This document shows, piece after piece, positions 1 through 7,122 of a stretch of DNA of 43,661 nucleotides. The position numbers and the translations under genes are program-made. The DNA is from Reyranella soli (GTDB lineage Bacteria; Pseudomonadota; Alphaproteobacteria; Reyranellales; Reyranellaceae). Position 1 is the first letter of the stretch. The number at the start of each line of letters is the position of its first letter. The notes beneath the pieces are model-generated. The model saw nothing but the letters and a program-made list of their open reading frames with translations, was not told where the DNA came from and searched no databases. The stretch covers positions 1-43,661 of the forward strand of contig NZ_BKAJ01000120.1 in assembly GCF_007992495.1 (NCBI RefSeq). The letters are read 5' to 3'.

Positions 1-186
1 CGGCTCGCTGCCGAGCCGCGCCTCGAGGTTTACGAGCTTGCCCTCGGCGCGGCGGCGCTCGATGTGGCCGTTGACCAGGGTGGCGACGCCCGCCGAATCA
101 TAGCCGCGATATTCGAGCCGCTTCAGCGCCTCGACCAGCAGGGGCGTGACTGGTGCCTTGCCGATGATGCCAATGATGCCGCACAT
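1..186 (-). CDS. glmS: glutamine--fructose-6-phosphate aminotransferase (isomerizing), N-terminal part
   Basis: GlmS makes glucosamine-6-phosphate from fructose-6-phosphate and glutamine, the first step of UDP-GlcNAc synthesis in the cytoplasm. Only the first 62 codons lie in the window; the gene runs off the left edge. The start MCGIIGIIG is diagnostic: Cys2, after removal of Met, is the nucleophile of the Ntn-type glutaminase domain. The following segment LKRLEYRGYDSAG is also typical of the family. It lies 17 bp downstream of glmU on the same strand, so the two are very probably co-transcribed and supply amino-sugar precursors for peptidoglycan and LPS. Nothing abnormal is seen in the visible part. 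Confidence 0.96.
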   Translation of the reverse strand, partial: MCGIIGIIGKAPVTPLLVEALKRLEYRGYDSAGVATLVNGHIERRRAEGKLVNLEARLGSEP

Positions 187-203
187 GAAAAGCCCCGCCC
201 CAG

Positions 204-1562
204 CTACTTCTTCCCGGCCTTCTTGGCCGCCGCCGCACGTGCCTTGAGTTTTGCACGAAGCGCCGCCGCCCGCCCCTTCTTTGTCTGCTGGCGGGCACGG
301 CCGAAAGCCACAGCGCCGGCCGGCACGTCCTCGGTGATGACGCTGCCCGCCGTCACGCTGGCACCACGGCCGATCCTGACCGGCGCCACCAGCGAGCTGT
401 TGGAGCCGACGAAGGCTTCCGGCCCGATGACGGTGCGCCACTTGCCGTAGCCGTCGTAGTTCACGAAAATCGTGCCGGCGCCGATGTTGGAGGCGCCACC
501 GACGTCGGAATCGCCGAGATAGGCCAGGTGATTGGCCTTGGCGCCGCGGGCCATGCGGGTGGCCTTGAGCTCGACGAAGTTGCCGATATGGACCTCGTCG
601 GCGACCTCCGAGCCCGGCCGGATGCGGGCGAAGGGACCGATCCTCGTGTTGCGCCCGATGCGAACGCCCTCAATGTCGCAGAACGCCAGGATCTCGCTGC
701 CCGCGCCGACGCTGACGCCGGTGCCGAAGCGCACGTTGGGGCCGATCGAGACATCAGGCGCCAGCCTGGTGTCGGCCGCGAGCCACACCGTATCCGGATC
801 GGTCATGGTGACGCCACCCTCCAGCGCCGCGAGACGCAGGCGTTGCTGCAGCGCCTTCTCGGCGATCGCGAGCTCGGCGCGCGAATTGATGCCCTGGAAC
901 TCCGATTCGTCGCCCTTGACGGCGATCACGGCATGCCCGTCCGCACGCGCAATGCCGACCACATCGGTGATGTAGAACTCGCTCTTGACGTTGTTGTTCT
1001 TGATCGAGCCGAGCAGCGGCGCGATCAGCGCGCCGTCGATGCACATCACGCCGGAATTGCAGAAGTCGACGGCGCGCTCGGTCGCGTCGGTATCCTTGCT
1101 TTCGACGATCCGCTCCAGCATGCCGTCGCGCACGATCAGGCGGCCGTACGGCGTCGGATCCCTGGCCATGAAGCCCAGCACGCCGACGGCAGCCTTGGCC
1201 TTGCGGCATTCCTCGACCAGGCGCCTCAGGGTGGCCGTGGCGATCAAGGGCGCATCGCCGAAGACCACCAGCACGGGGCCGCGATGGCCCTTCAGCGCCG
1301 GCAGCGCCGCCTTGGCGGCATCACCCGTCCCACGGGGCTTGCGCTGAACCACCGCGGGATGCGGCGCGAACACCAGCGCCACCTCTTTCGCCCCCGGCGC
1401 AACAACGCCGACGATGCGGGTGGGTTTCAGCCGGGCGGCGTTCTCCAGCACATGGCGGACCATCGGCCATCCGGCCAGCGGATGGAGAACCTTCGGCAGG
1501 GCCGACTTCATGCGCGTGCCGGCGCCGGCAGCCAGCACCACCACGGCGATAGGCGATTTCAT
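204..1562 (-). CDS. glmU: bifunctional UDP-N-acetylglucosamine pyrophosphorylase / glucosamine-1-phosphate N-acetyltransferase
   Basis: This 452-residue cytoplasmic enzyme acetylates glucosamine-1-phosphate and then uridylylates it to UDP-GlcNAc. The N-terminal nucleotidyltransferase domain begins with the signature LAAGAGTRMKSALPK (from about residue 9). The C-terminal half shows the hexapeptide repeats of a left-handed beta-helix (for example IGPNVRFGTGVSVG and IGRNTRIGPFARI), and a basic Ala/Lys tail follows. The ATG at 1560-1562 is chosen because it begins MKSPIAVVVLAAG; an upstream in-frame extension would add 12 unlike residues. It precedes glmS by 17 bp in the same operon and is divergent from gph, with 59 bp between their starts. 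Length and motifs are normal for the family. Confidence 0.97.
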   Translation of the reverse strand: MKSPIAVVVLAAGAGTRMKSALPKVLHPLAGWPMVRHVLENAARLKPTRIVGVVAPGAKEVALVFAPHPAVVQRKPRGTGDAAKAALPALKGHRGPVLVVFGDAPLIATATLRRLVEECRKAKAAVGVLGFMARDPTPYGRLIVRDGMLERIVESKDTDATERAVDFCNSGVMCIDGALIAPLLGSIKNNNVKSEFYITDVVGIARADGHAVIAVKGDESEFQGINSRAELAIAEKALQQRLRLAALEGGVTMTDPDTVWLAADTRLAPDVSIGPNVRFGTGVSVGAGSEILAFCDIEGVRIGRNTRIGPFARIRPGSEVADEVHIGNFVELKATRMARGAKANHLAYLGDSDVGGASNIGAGTIFVNYDGYGKWRTVIGPEAFVGSNSSLVAPVRIGRGASVTAGSVITEDVPAGAVAFGRARQQTKKGRAAALRAKLKARAAAAKKAGKK

Positions 1563-1621
1563 GTCCCGTCCGATGCCACGGGGCTGGCGGTCCTGCAAGG
1601 CGGATATGCTAAGGAGACGGC

Positions 1622-2323
1622 ATGCACCCCAATGCCGACAACCTGATCGCCAGCCGCTTCGACACCGTGATCTACGACCTCGACGGCACCCTGATCGACA
1701 GCGCCCGCGACATGTGCGTGGCGGTGAGCCGCGTGCTGGCCGATCACGGCCTGCCGCCGATCAGCGACGAGGATGCCCGCCTGTTCATGGGCGAAGGCAG
1801 CAAGGTCACCATGCGCCGCGCCTTCGCCAAGGCCGGCCGCACGCTGGACGAGGCCGAGGCGAGCGCCGTCACCCGCGAATTCGTGCGCTACTACGAGGCC
1901 GATCCCGTCAGCCATACGACGGCCTTCGACGGCGTGGCCGAGGTCGTCGCCCGCTTCGACCGGATGGGCCTGAAGCAGGGCGTGTGCACCAACAAGTTCG
2001 AGAATCCCTCACGCCTGATCCTGAAGCACCTGAAGCTGATGCCGCCGATCACCGACGTGGCCGGTGCCGATACCTTCACCGTGCGCAAGCCCGACCCCGG
2101 CCACATCCTGCAGCTGATCGACAAGATGGACGGTCATCGTGACCGCGCCGTGATGATCGGCGATTCCATCCACGACGTAGAAGCTGCCCACGCGGCGGGG
2201 CTGCCGGCGGTGCTGGTGAGCTGGGGCTATACGGCCAAGCCGGCCAGCGAGCTGGGCGCCGAGGCCGTGATCGACCGTTTTGCCAGCCTGCCCGACGCGC
2301 TGGGGCAGATTGCCGCCCGTTGA
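1622..2323 (+). CDS. gph: phosphoglycolate phosphatase, HAD superfamily
   Basis: This 233-residue HAD-family phosphatase probably hydrolyses 2-phosphoglycolate produced by DNA repair or Rubisco oxygenation. HAD motif I is YDLDGTLIDS, with the nucleophile Asp19 and the general acid Asp21. Motif II is in VCTNKFENPS, motif III is the Lys of VRKPDPGH, and motif IV is MIGDSIHDVEAA. An alpha-helical cap lies between motifs I and II. A strong ribosome site AAGGAG at 1611-1616 sits 5 nt before the ATG. It is divergent from glmU, and tRNA-Val follows. Substrate specificity inside the HAD family cannot be proven from sequence, although the position beside glmU/glmS is common for gph in alphaproteobacteria. 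Confidence 0.85.
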   Translation: MHPNADNLIASRFDTVIYDLDGTLIDSARDMCVAVSRVLADHGLPPISDEDARLFMGEGSKVTMRRAFAKAGRTLDEAEASAVTREFVRYYEADPVSHTTAFDGVAEVVARFDRMGLKQGVCTNKFENPSRLILKHLKLMPPITDVAGADTFTVRKPDPGHILQLIDKMDGHRDRAVMIGDSIHDVEAAHAAGLPAVLVSWGYTAKPASELGAEAVIDRFASLPDALGQIAAR

Positions 2324-2331
2324 CGGCCAAG

Positions 2332-2360
2332 TTGACGGATTCGCCGGCAGGCCCTATACG
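2332..2360 (+). promoter_or_regulatory. sigma70-type promoter of tRNA-Val
   Basis: A -35 hexamer TTGACG (2332-2337) and a -10 hexamer TATACG (2355-2360) are separated by exactly 17 bp. They stand 10 bp before the first base of the tRNA, so transcription would start a few bases upstream of it. This is one of the best consensus housekeeping promoters in the window. It starts only 8 bp after the gph stop codon. Confidence 0.75.
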
Positions 2361-2370
2361 CGCCCCTTCC

Positions 2371-2445
2371 GGGCGCTTAGCTCAGCGGGAGAGCACACCC
2401 TTCACACGGGTGGGGTCGTAGGTTCAATCCCTACAGCGCCCACCA
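2371..2445 (+). tRNA. tRNA-Val(CAC)
   Basis: The 75-nt sequence folds as a full cloverleaf. The acceptor stem GGGCGCT pairs with AGCGCCC. The anticodon stem CACCC/GGGTG closes the 7-nt loop TTCACAC, giving anticodon CAC, which reads the valine codon GUG. The T-arm has GGTTCAATCC. The discriminator base is A, and the CCA tail is encoded (2443-2445). GTG is a frequent Val codon in this GC-rich genome, which fits a dedicated CAC isoacceptor. Confidence 0.97.
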
Positions 2446-2449
2446 TTTT

Positions 2450-3979
2450 CTATCCGCCTCCCAGGCCCTTGTTGGCCAGGCCGAGGCGGTCCCGGTCGGT
2501 CGCCATCGCCGCACCGGCCAGTTCCGGACGCAGGATGTAGAGATCGCGCGCGTCGACCTTGTCGGCCTTGCGCTCGGGCAGCGCGATCGGATAGCGCGTC
2601 TCCTCGCGATGGTCGCGCAGGAGCTTCTGCACGTCGTACTGGCTGCCGAACTTCCACAGGCTTTTCACGAAGTTGGTCTGACCGCGTGCGAGATGGCCCG
2701 CGACGATCGAGGTCGCGCCGACCAGAGCCTGCCAGCCCATGTGCTTCTTGAAGAGGATCTGCTGGGTCTTGACCAGTTCCTCGTAGAACTTCTCCAGCGG
2801 CAGGCGGGTCGGCACCACGGCGTGCTGCACGTCGAAGAGCTTGTAGTTGCGGGTGGCGAGGCCTCGCGCATCGGTCGTCCAGGTCTCGGTGCCGGGATAG
2901 GGCGTGTTGACCGTGACATGCACGATCTCGGGCACAGACAGCGCCCATTCCCGGACGACGGCGAAGCGCGCCTCGTCCCATGACGGATCGGCGATGATGT
3001 TCACCGCCACGATGAGCCCCAGCGAGCGCGCATACTCCATTGCCTCGAAGCTCTTGCCGAGACTCACCCGCTTGCGATGCAGCGCAAGCCCCTCCTCGTC
3101 GATCGCCTCGACGCCCAGGAACATGTAGGTGAGGCCAAGCTTGCGCCAACGCGCGAACAGTTCCTTGTTCTTGAGCAGCACGTCGCAGCGGGTTTCCAGG
3201 TAGTACTGCTTCCTGATGCCGCGCTTCTCGACCTCATCGGCGATGGCGTGGCCATGCTCGGCGTGGACGAAGGCCACGTCGTCGACGATGAACACGCCGG
3301 ACTCAGCGACCCGCGCCAGATCCTCGCCGATCACGCCGGGGCTGACCTTGCGGTAGCTGCGGCCGTAGAAGGTCCAGGCGCTACAGAAGGTGCAGTTCCA
3401 GGGACAGCCACGGGAGAATTCGACAGAGGCGCAGGGATCGAGCACGCCGATGAAGTACTTGTGGCGCTTCGCCACGAGATCGCGCGCCGGCATGATCTCG
3501 TCGAGCGAATGGACCATGCGCGGCGGCGGGCCCTCGCCGGCGATCGTCACCACGCCCGGCAGCGTTGCGAGATCCCGCCGGGCGGCCAGGATCTTGGGGG
3601 CGATCTCCTCGCCCTCGCCCTTGACGACGCAATCGATCGCGCCGTCGGCGTGGGTCAGGATCTCCCGCGCGGTGAAACTCGCCGAATGGCCGCCCACGAA
3701 CACCAGCGCGTCGGGCAGCAGCTGCCGTGCCAAGCGCGCGAGATCGACGACCTCGGGGATATTGGCAAGATAGTTGAGCGAGAAGGCCACCGCGTCCGGC
3801 TGCCAGGTTTCGAGCACGCGGCGGTAGTGCCTGTGGCTGAAAATCTGCAGGTCGAGGAGGCGCACCTCGTGCCCGGCCCGCCGGCAGGCCTCCGCCACCC
3901 GCTCCAGCCCGAGCGGCTCGAGCCTGAGGTAGACCTCGGTGTACATGAGACCACTGGGATGAACGAGCAAGACCTTCAT
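2450..3979 (-). CDS. B12-binding radical SAM protein, probable hopanoid C-3 methylase (HpnR-like)
   Basis: The 509-residue protein has an N-terminal cobalamin-binding-like Rossmann domain (about 1-150; MKVLLVHPSG then the strands around VGGHSASF). A radical SAM TIM barrel follows, with the 4Fe-4S motif CPWNCTFC (Cys192, Cys196, Cys199). The residues around the cluster (SAWTFYGRSYRK) and the N-terminal pattern YLRLEPLGLERVAEA resemble, from memory, HpnR, which methylates hopanoids at C-3. Other B12 radical SAM enzymes such as HpnP or BchE are alternatives. No other hopanoid gene is in the window. The ATG at 3977-3979 follows a GGAG ribosome site; the 30 residues encoded upstream look unrelated. 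The stop lies 4 bp beyond the tRNA on the opposite strand. Confidence 0.65.
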   Translation of the reverse strand: MKVLLVHPSGLMYTEVYLRLEPLGLERVAEACRRAGHEVRLLDLQIFSHRHYRRVLETWQPDAVAFSLNYLANIPEVVDLARLARQLLPDALVFVGGHSASFTAREILTHADGAIDCVVKGEGEEIAPKILAARRDLATLPGVVTIAGEGPPPRMVHSLDEIMPARDLVAKRHKYFIGVLDPCASVEFSRGCPWNCTFCSAWTFYGRSYRKVSPGVIGEDLARVAESGVFIVDDVAFVHAEHGHAIADEVEKRGIRKQYYLETRCDVLLKNKELFARWRKLGLTYMFLGVEAIDEEGLALHRKRVSLGKSFEAMEYARSLGLIVAVNIIADPSWDEARFAVVREWALSVPEIVHVTVNTPYPGTETWTTDARGLATRNYKLFDVQHAVVPTRLPLEKFYEELVKTQQILFKKHMGWQALVGATSIVAGHLARGQTNFVKSLWKFGSQYDVQKLLRDHREETRYPIALPERKADKVDARDLYILRPELAGAAMATDRDRLGLANKGLGGG

Positions 3980-3999
3980 GGGCGGCTCCCCGAGTGCAG

Positions 4000-4055
4000 G
4001 GCATTGTATACTCTTTGGCGATGAACGACGATTTCGCGCTGCCCGGATTGGGCTG
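4000..4055 (+). repeat. promoter-plus-start repeat, copy 1, with a degenerate gene start
   Basis: Bases 4000-4026 match 4911-4937 at 26 of 27 positions, with the core TATACTCTTTGGCGATGAAC. At 4911 this sequence is the -10 region and start codon of the oxygenase gene. Here too an ATG (4021) follows TATACT by 8 nt and opens MNDDFALPGLG. That recalls the PDFALPGLDG segment of the downstream oxygenase but soon loses similarity, and it stops within about 46 codons. It may be a decayed duplicate of the oxygenase 5' end or a promoter repeat that recurs elsewhere. It lies in the gap between the radical SAM gene and the dienelactone hydrolase-like gene. Confidence 0.6.
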
Positions 4056-4084
4056 CACAGCGGAGTCACCGCTGCTGGGTCCCG

Positions 4085-4906
4085 TTACCGACCTCCGATC
4101 GTTCGCTGAAGAAACTCGCGCACACGCACGATCGAGTCTCGCATGGCCTCCTCGTTGAACTCGGCGCGATGTCCTTTGACCGTGATGCCGCGCCCGGGCG
4201 CCAGGAACAGGTCGAGCTGATCGAAGTCGTGGTGCACGCCGGGATAGACGACCAGCTCGATCGATGAGCGGTCGCCGGGCGTCCGCGGCGCGCCCAATTC
4301 AGATCGGCCGGCCGCCATGGCTTCGCAAGAGGCGGACGGCGTCCAGTCGTCCTTGTCGCCGACCATCACCAGCACCGGGCCGATCGTGATGCCTGAGGCG
4401 TACTGACAGACCGGATAGAAGGCGATGCCGGCGCGGAATTTCTCCGGGTAGCGCTGCTCCAGCAGGCCCTTTTCCAGGGCGGCCAGAACGGACCCACCGC
4501 CCATCGAAAAACCCATGAGTGCGACATGCGATGCGCGAACGAAGGACTTGGCCGCGAGATAGCCGAGCGCCGCATAGCCGTCCGTTGCCTGCTCGTGGAA
4601 GAAGAAGCCGCCGCAATGGTCGTCCATGCCACGCGGACCAAAGCTGTCGATGGCGAGCGCGGCGTAGCCGTAACGCGCCAGCCGGTCCGCCCACGAGATC
4701 ATGGAGCTGTGGAAGCCGCCGCAGCCATGTAGCAGAACGACGGCAGAAAACGGTCCCGCTCCCTGTGGTCGGGCCAGATAGCCAACGAGACGGACCGGCT
4801 CTGCCTTGGTCCCGGCGTCGACGGTAACAAACTCTCCTGCCGATACGCTGGTATTGGCAATGGCCATCGCGGCAAGCAGGCTTGCGATGAGGACCCGCAT
4901 GGACAT
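4085..4906 (-). CDS. secreted dienelactone hydrolase family protein
   Basis: This 273-residue alpha/beta hydrolase has an N-terminal signal peptide (MRVLIASLLAAMAIANTSVSA, cleavage near GEF), so it acts in the periplasm or outside. It shows the oxyanion region LLHGCGGFH, the nucleophile elbow GFSMGG, the acid in GDKDDWTP and the catalytic histidine in GVHHDFDQ. These match the dienelactone hydrolase / acyl-peptidase branch; the substrate is unknown. ATG codons at 4906 and 4900 are both possible starts, giving MSMRV or MRV. It is divergent from the 2OG-oxygenase gene at 4932 with only 25 bp between start codons, so their promoters must overlap. Confidence 0.82.
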   Translation of the reverse strand: MSMRVLIASLLAAMAIANTSVSAGEFVTVDAGTKAEPVRLVGYLARPQGAGPFSAVVLLHGCGGFHSSMISWADRLARYGYAALAIDSFGPRGMDDHCGGFFFHEQATDGYAALGYLAAKSFVRASHVALMGFSMGGGSVLAALEKGLLEQRYPEKFRAGIAFYPVCQYASGITIGPVLVMVGDKDDWTPSASCEAMAAGRSELGAPRTPGDRSSIELVVYPGVHHDFDQLDLFLAPGRGITVKGHRAEFNEEAMRDSIVRVREFLQRTIGGR

Positions 4907-4910
4907 GCGT

Positions 4911-4937
4911 GGCAGTGTATACTCTTTGGCGATGAAC
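4911..4937 (+). promoter_or_regulatory. probable leaderless promoter of the oxygenase gene (repeat copy 2)
   Basis: A -10 box TATACT (4918-4923) ends 8 nt before the ATG at 4932. A transcript starting the usual 6-8 nt after the -10 box would therefore begin at or next to the start codon and carry no ribosome site. None is visible between the two. No clear -35 hexamer is seen 17 bp upstream. The same 27 bp, with one change, occur at 4000-4026. Confidence 0.5.
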
Positions 4938-5981
4938 AACGTGCTCAGCCTTCGTCCCGGGGACCGCATTCCCGACTTCGCCCTGCCCGGCCTCGACGGC
5001 AAGCATCGCAAGTTCATCTGGTCGTTCACCGGCGAGCCCGTGGCTCTGGTCGCGGTCGACGATCTCGCCAATCTTGACGCCGGCCAGTTCGCCGCTCTGA
5101 TCGATGCGTGCGGCAAGTCCTCCGTCGTGCCCGTCGTGGTGGCCGGCAACGCCGTCGCTGGCGCCTCGGCCCCCTGGACAAAGCTGGGTGGCACGCCCGT
5201 GGCTCCACTGCTGCTCTGCGACCCTGACCGCAGGTTTTTAGCCGCGCTGCTGGCCCAGGGCGGCATGGGTCTCGGGTCCGCCGGTGCCTTGCGCATGCGC
5301 GTGATCGTGCTCGATCCCAACCAGCGCATCGCTGCCACCTTCGACAGCCGCGCGCTGCCGGCGGCGGCAGAGGCAATCGACGGGCTCGCCCGCTCGGTGC
5401 GCAGCGACGGCGGGCGCGATCTGCTGCTGCAGACACCAATGGCGCCGGTCCTGGTGCTGCCGCGCGTCTTCGAGCCGGATTTCTGCGCCCAGCTCGTGCG
5501 GCTGTGGGGTAAGGGCGACCACAAGGACAGCGGCGTGTCGAGCCGCTACGGCAACGTCAACATGGATCATCTGAAGCGGACCGAGGACTACACGATCGTC
5601 GAGCCGATGATGCTGAAAGCGGTCTCCGATCGCCTGGCCTATCGCATCGGGCCGGAGCTCACCAAGGTCTTCGCCTTCGACCGCCAGTTCACCTTCGATT
5701 CGCACGTCGTGCTGTCCTACAGCGCCGACGGCAAGCACTTCTTCGGCGCCCATCGCGACAACGGCGCGCCGACCACGGCCGACCGCGCCTTCGCCGTATC
5801 GCTCAACCTCAACGACGATTTCGAGGGCGGCGAGCTTGTCTTCCCGGAATATGCCGGCGTGCGCGTCAGCCCGCCGATGGGCGGCGCCGCGGTCTTCTCC
5901 TGCTCGCTGCTGCACCAGGTGCTGCCGCTGACGCGCGGCCGGCGCTTCGTGCTGACGACCTTCTTCCGGGCGAAGGCATGA
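4932..5981 (+). CDS. 2OG-Fe(II) oxygenase with N-terminal peroxiredoxin-like domain
   Basis: The 349-residue protein has two domains. Residues 1-170 look like an AhpC/TSA (redoxin) fold (GDRIPDFALPGLDGKHRK, typical of the first strands), but the usual peroxidatic Cys after the second strand is absent. Residues 175-349 are a prolyl-4-hydroxylase-type double-stranded beta-helix with iron ligands His274 and Asp276 (HRD) and distal His328 (LLHQV). The Arg of RGRRFVL probably binds 2-oxoglutarate. It should hydroxylate a protein or small molecule using O2 and 2OG. Start 4932 directly follows a -10 box. The stop overlaps the next gene by 4 bp (ATGA), implying translational coupling. Confidence 0.85.
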   Translation: MNNVLSLRPGDRIPDFALPGLDGKHRKFIWSFTGEPVALVAVDDLANLDAGQFAALIDACGKSSVVPVVVAGNAVAGASAPWTKLGGTPVAPLLLCDPDRRFLAALLAQGGMGLGSAGALRMRVIVLDPNQRIAATFDSRALPAAAEAIDGLARSVRSDGGRDLLLQTPMAPVLVLPRVFEPDFCAQLVRLWGKGDHKDSGVSSRYGNVNMDHLKRTEDYTIVEPMMLKAVSDRLAYRIGPELTKVFAFDRQFTFDSHVVLSYSADGKHFFGAHRDNGAPTTADRAFAVSLNLNDDFEGGELVFPEYAGVRVSPPMGGAAVFSCSLLHQVLPLTRGRRFVLTTFFRAKA

Positions 5982-6349
5982 CGTCGCCCTGGTGCGGAGC
6001 CCTATGCGGCACCGTACTGGCCTTGGCCACGACGGCGGCGGCCGCACAGTCCGTCAAGGCGCACATGGAGGCGTGCACCCGCTGGGGCCATGCCGGCGCC
6101 GAGTACGGCACCCGCAACAGTTGCGACAGCCCGGTCGTCATCCGCTTCATGGCGCTCGGTGATCAGCACGTCGTCGAGCGCGAAGTGGCGCCGGGCGCCT
6201 GGTTCGGCTCAAGTGCGGACCTGTCGGGAGGCTGGATGTTCACGGCCTGCCCCGTTGGCTATGCGCCGAACCTGCGATTCGCCGTGGAGAACAGGAACGC
6301 GATCCTCGACAGCCTGTACAACTGCCTGCCGTCGCGGCCCGGCGCCTGA
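5978..6349 (+). CDS. small secreted protein of unknown function
   Basis: A 123-residue protein that I do not recognise. The N-terminus is a signal peptide ending near AAAAQS, so the product is exported. The mature part has four cysteines (EACTRW, NSCDSP, TACPVG, YNCLPS), which could form two disulfides, and it looks beta-rich (VVIRFMALGDQHVVEREVAPGAWF). The start codon overlaps the oxygenase stop as ATGA, so the two are probably translated in tandem. The pairing hints that this protein could be a partner or substrate of the oxygenase, but nothing in the sequence proves this. Confidence 0.75.
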   Translation: MTSPWCGALCGTVLALATTAAAAQSVKAHMEACTRWGHAGAEYGTRNSCDSPVVIRFMALGDQHVVEREVAPGAWFGSSADLSGGWMFTACPVGYAPNLRFAVENRNAILDSLYNCLPSRPGA

Positions 6350-6361
6350 TCGGAGCCTGCT

Positions 6362-7081
6362 CTACTTCTTGTTGCTCGCCTCGTCATGGGCGTGCGCCAG
6401 CTCGACGCGCGCCTGGTCGAGCGCGGGATCGAGGACATCGATGCGCGAGGCCTCGTTGAAGGCACGGTCGGCGCTGGCAATGTCATTGCGCGCGATCGCC
6501 TGGCGCATGGTCGTCAGAGCCTCGGCGACCTGGCTGCTGCGCTTGGCCTCCTTCTGCTGCGTGGCCTGCACGGCCTGGCGCAGTTCGGCGATCTCGGGCG
6601 CTTCAGGCTTCAGCTTGGTGGCTTCGGCCAGTGCCTTGTCGGCCTCGGCATAGTCGGCATTGCCGACGGCGGTGCGGGCGCGGGCGATCTGCAGCGCGAA
6701 CTGGCCGTCGGGGGTCGCGAGTGCCGCGATCTTGCGCCGGGCCTCGCCCGTCTCGCTGAGGCCGGGCACCAGCTTGTCGGCCTCGTCGAGCTTGGCGGTG
6801 GCTTCCGTGAACTTGCCCCTGTCGGCCAGGCGAAGCGCCTGGGCCACCAGGTGAAAGGCTCGATCGCTCGACGCTTCATCCGGCAGGGAGTCGACGTCGC
6901 TCAAATCGGCGCGCGGCTGGCTTGCAGCAGCTTGCCTCGCCGGCGCAGGCGGCGGCGCTTCAGCACCCGTGCGGTCGAAGAGATAGAAGGCACCGGCCAC
7001 CACGGCGACACCAACCGCACCAATGACCGCGAAGCGTGGCAGTCGCGCTGAAATCGGACGCAAAGCGCATTCCTCCGGCAT
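6362..7081 (-). CDS. membrane-anchored alpha-helical repeat (TPR-like) protein
   Basis: A 239-residue protein with one N-terminal transmembrane segment (about 17-35, FAVIGAVGVAVVAGAFYLF), a Pro/Ala linker, then a helical domain. The A/L/E/K spacing there (ALRLADRGKFTEATAKLDEA, ADYAEADKALAEATKLK) is typical of degenerate TPR repeats. It probably faces the periplasm as a scaffold; the partner is unknown. The ATG at 7081 has no ribosome site. A GGAGGA stands 7 nt before an in-frame TTG at 7063, which may be the true start (six residues shorter). It lies 41 bp downstream of the M81 gene on the same strand and may be the last gene of that operon. Confidence 0.75.
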   Translation of the reverse strand: MPEECALRPISARLPRFAVIGAVGVAVVAGAFYLFDRTGAEAPPPAPARQAAASQPRADLSDVDSLPDEASSDRAFHLVAQALRLADRGKFTEATAKLDEADKLVPGLSETGEARRKIAALATPDGQFALQIARARTAVGNADYAEADKALAEATKLKPEAPEIAELRQAVQATQQKEAKRSSQVAEALTTMRQAIARNDIASADRAFNEASRIDVLDPALDQARVELAHAHDEASNKK

Positions 7082-7122
7082 AGCCGGGGGTTAACGTAGG
7101 AAGTCCGCCGTTGGTTGCTAGA

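Noticed and set aside
528..1646. 372-codon plus-strand frame opposite glmU
   Set aside because: It mirrors glmU codons; no ribosome site, no motif.
2371..2445. tRNA as an integration site for a genomic island
   Set aside because: No integrase gene and no repeat of the tRNA 3' end was noticed in the window.
4021..4161. Short reading from the repeat-copy ATG
   Set aside because: It loses similarity after about 11 residues and overlaps the end of the hydrolase gene; treated as a relic.
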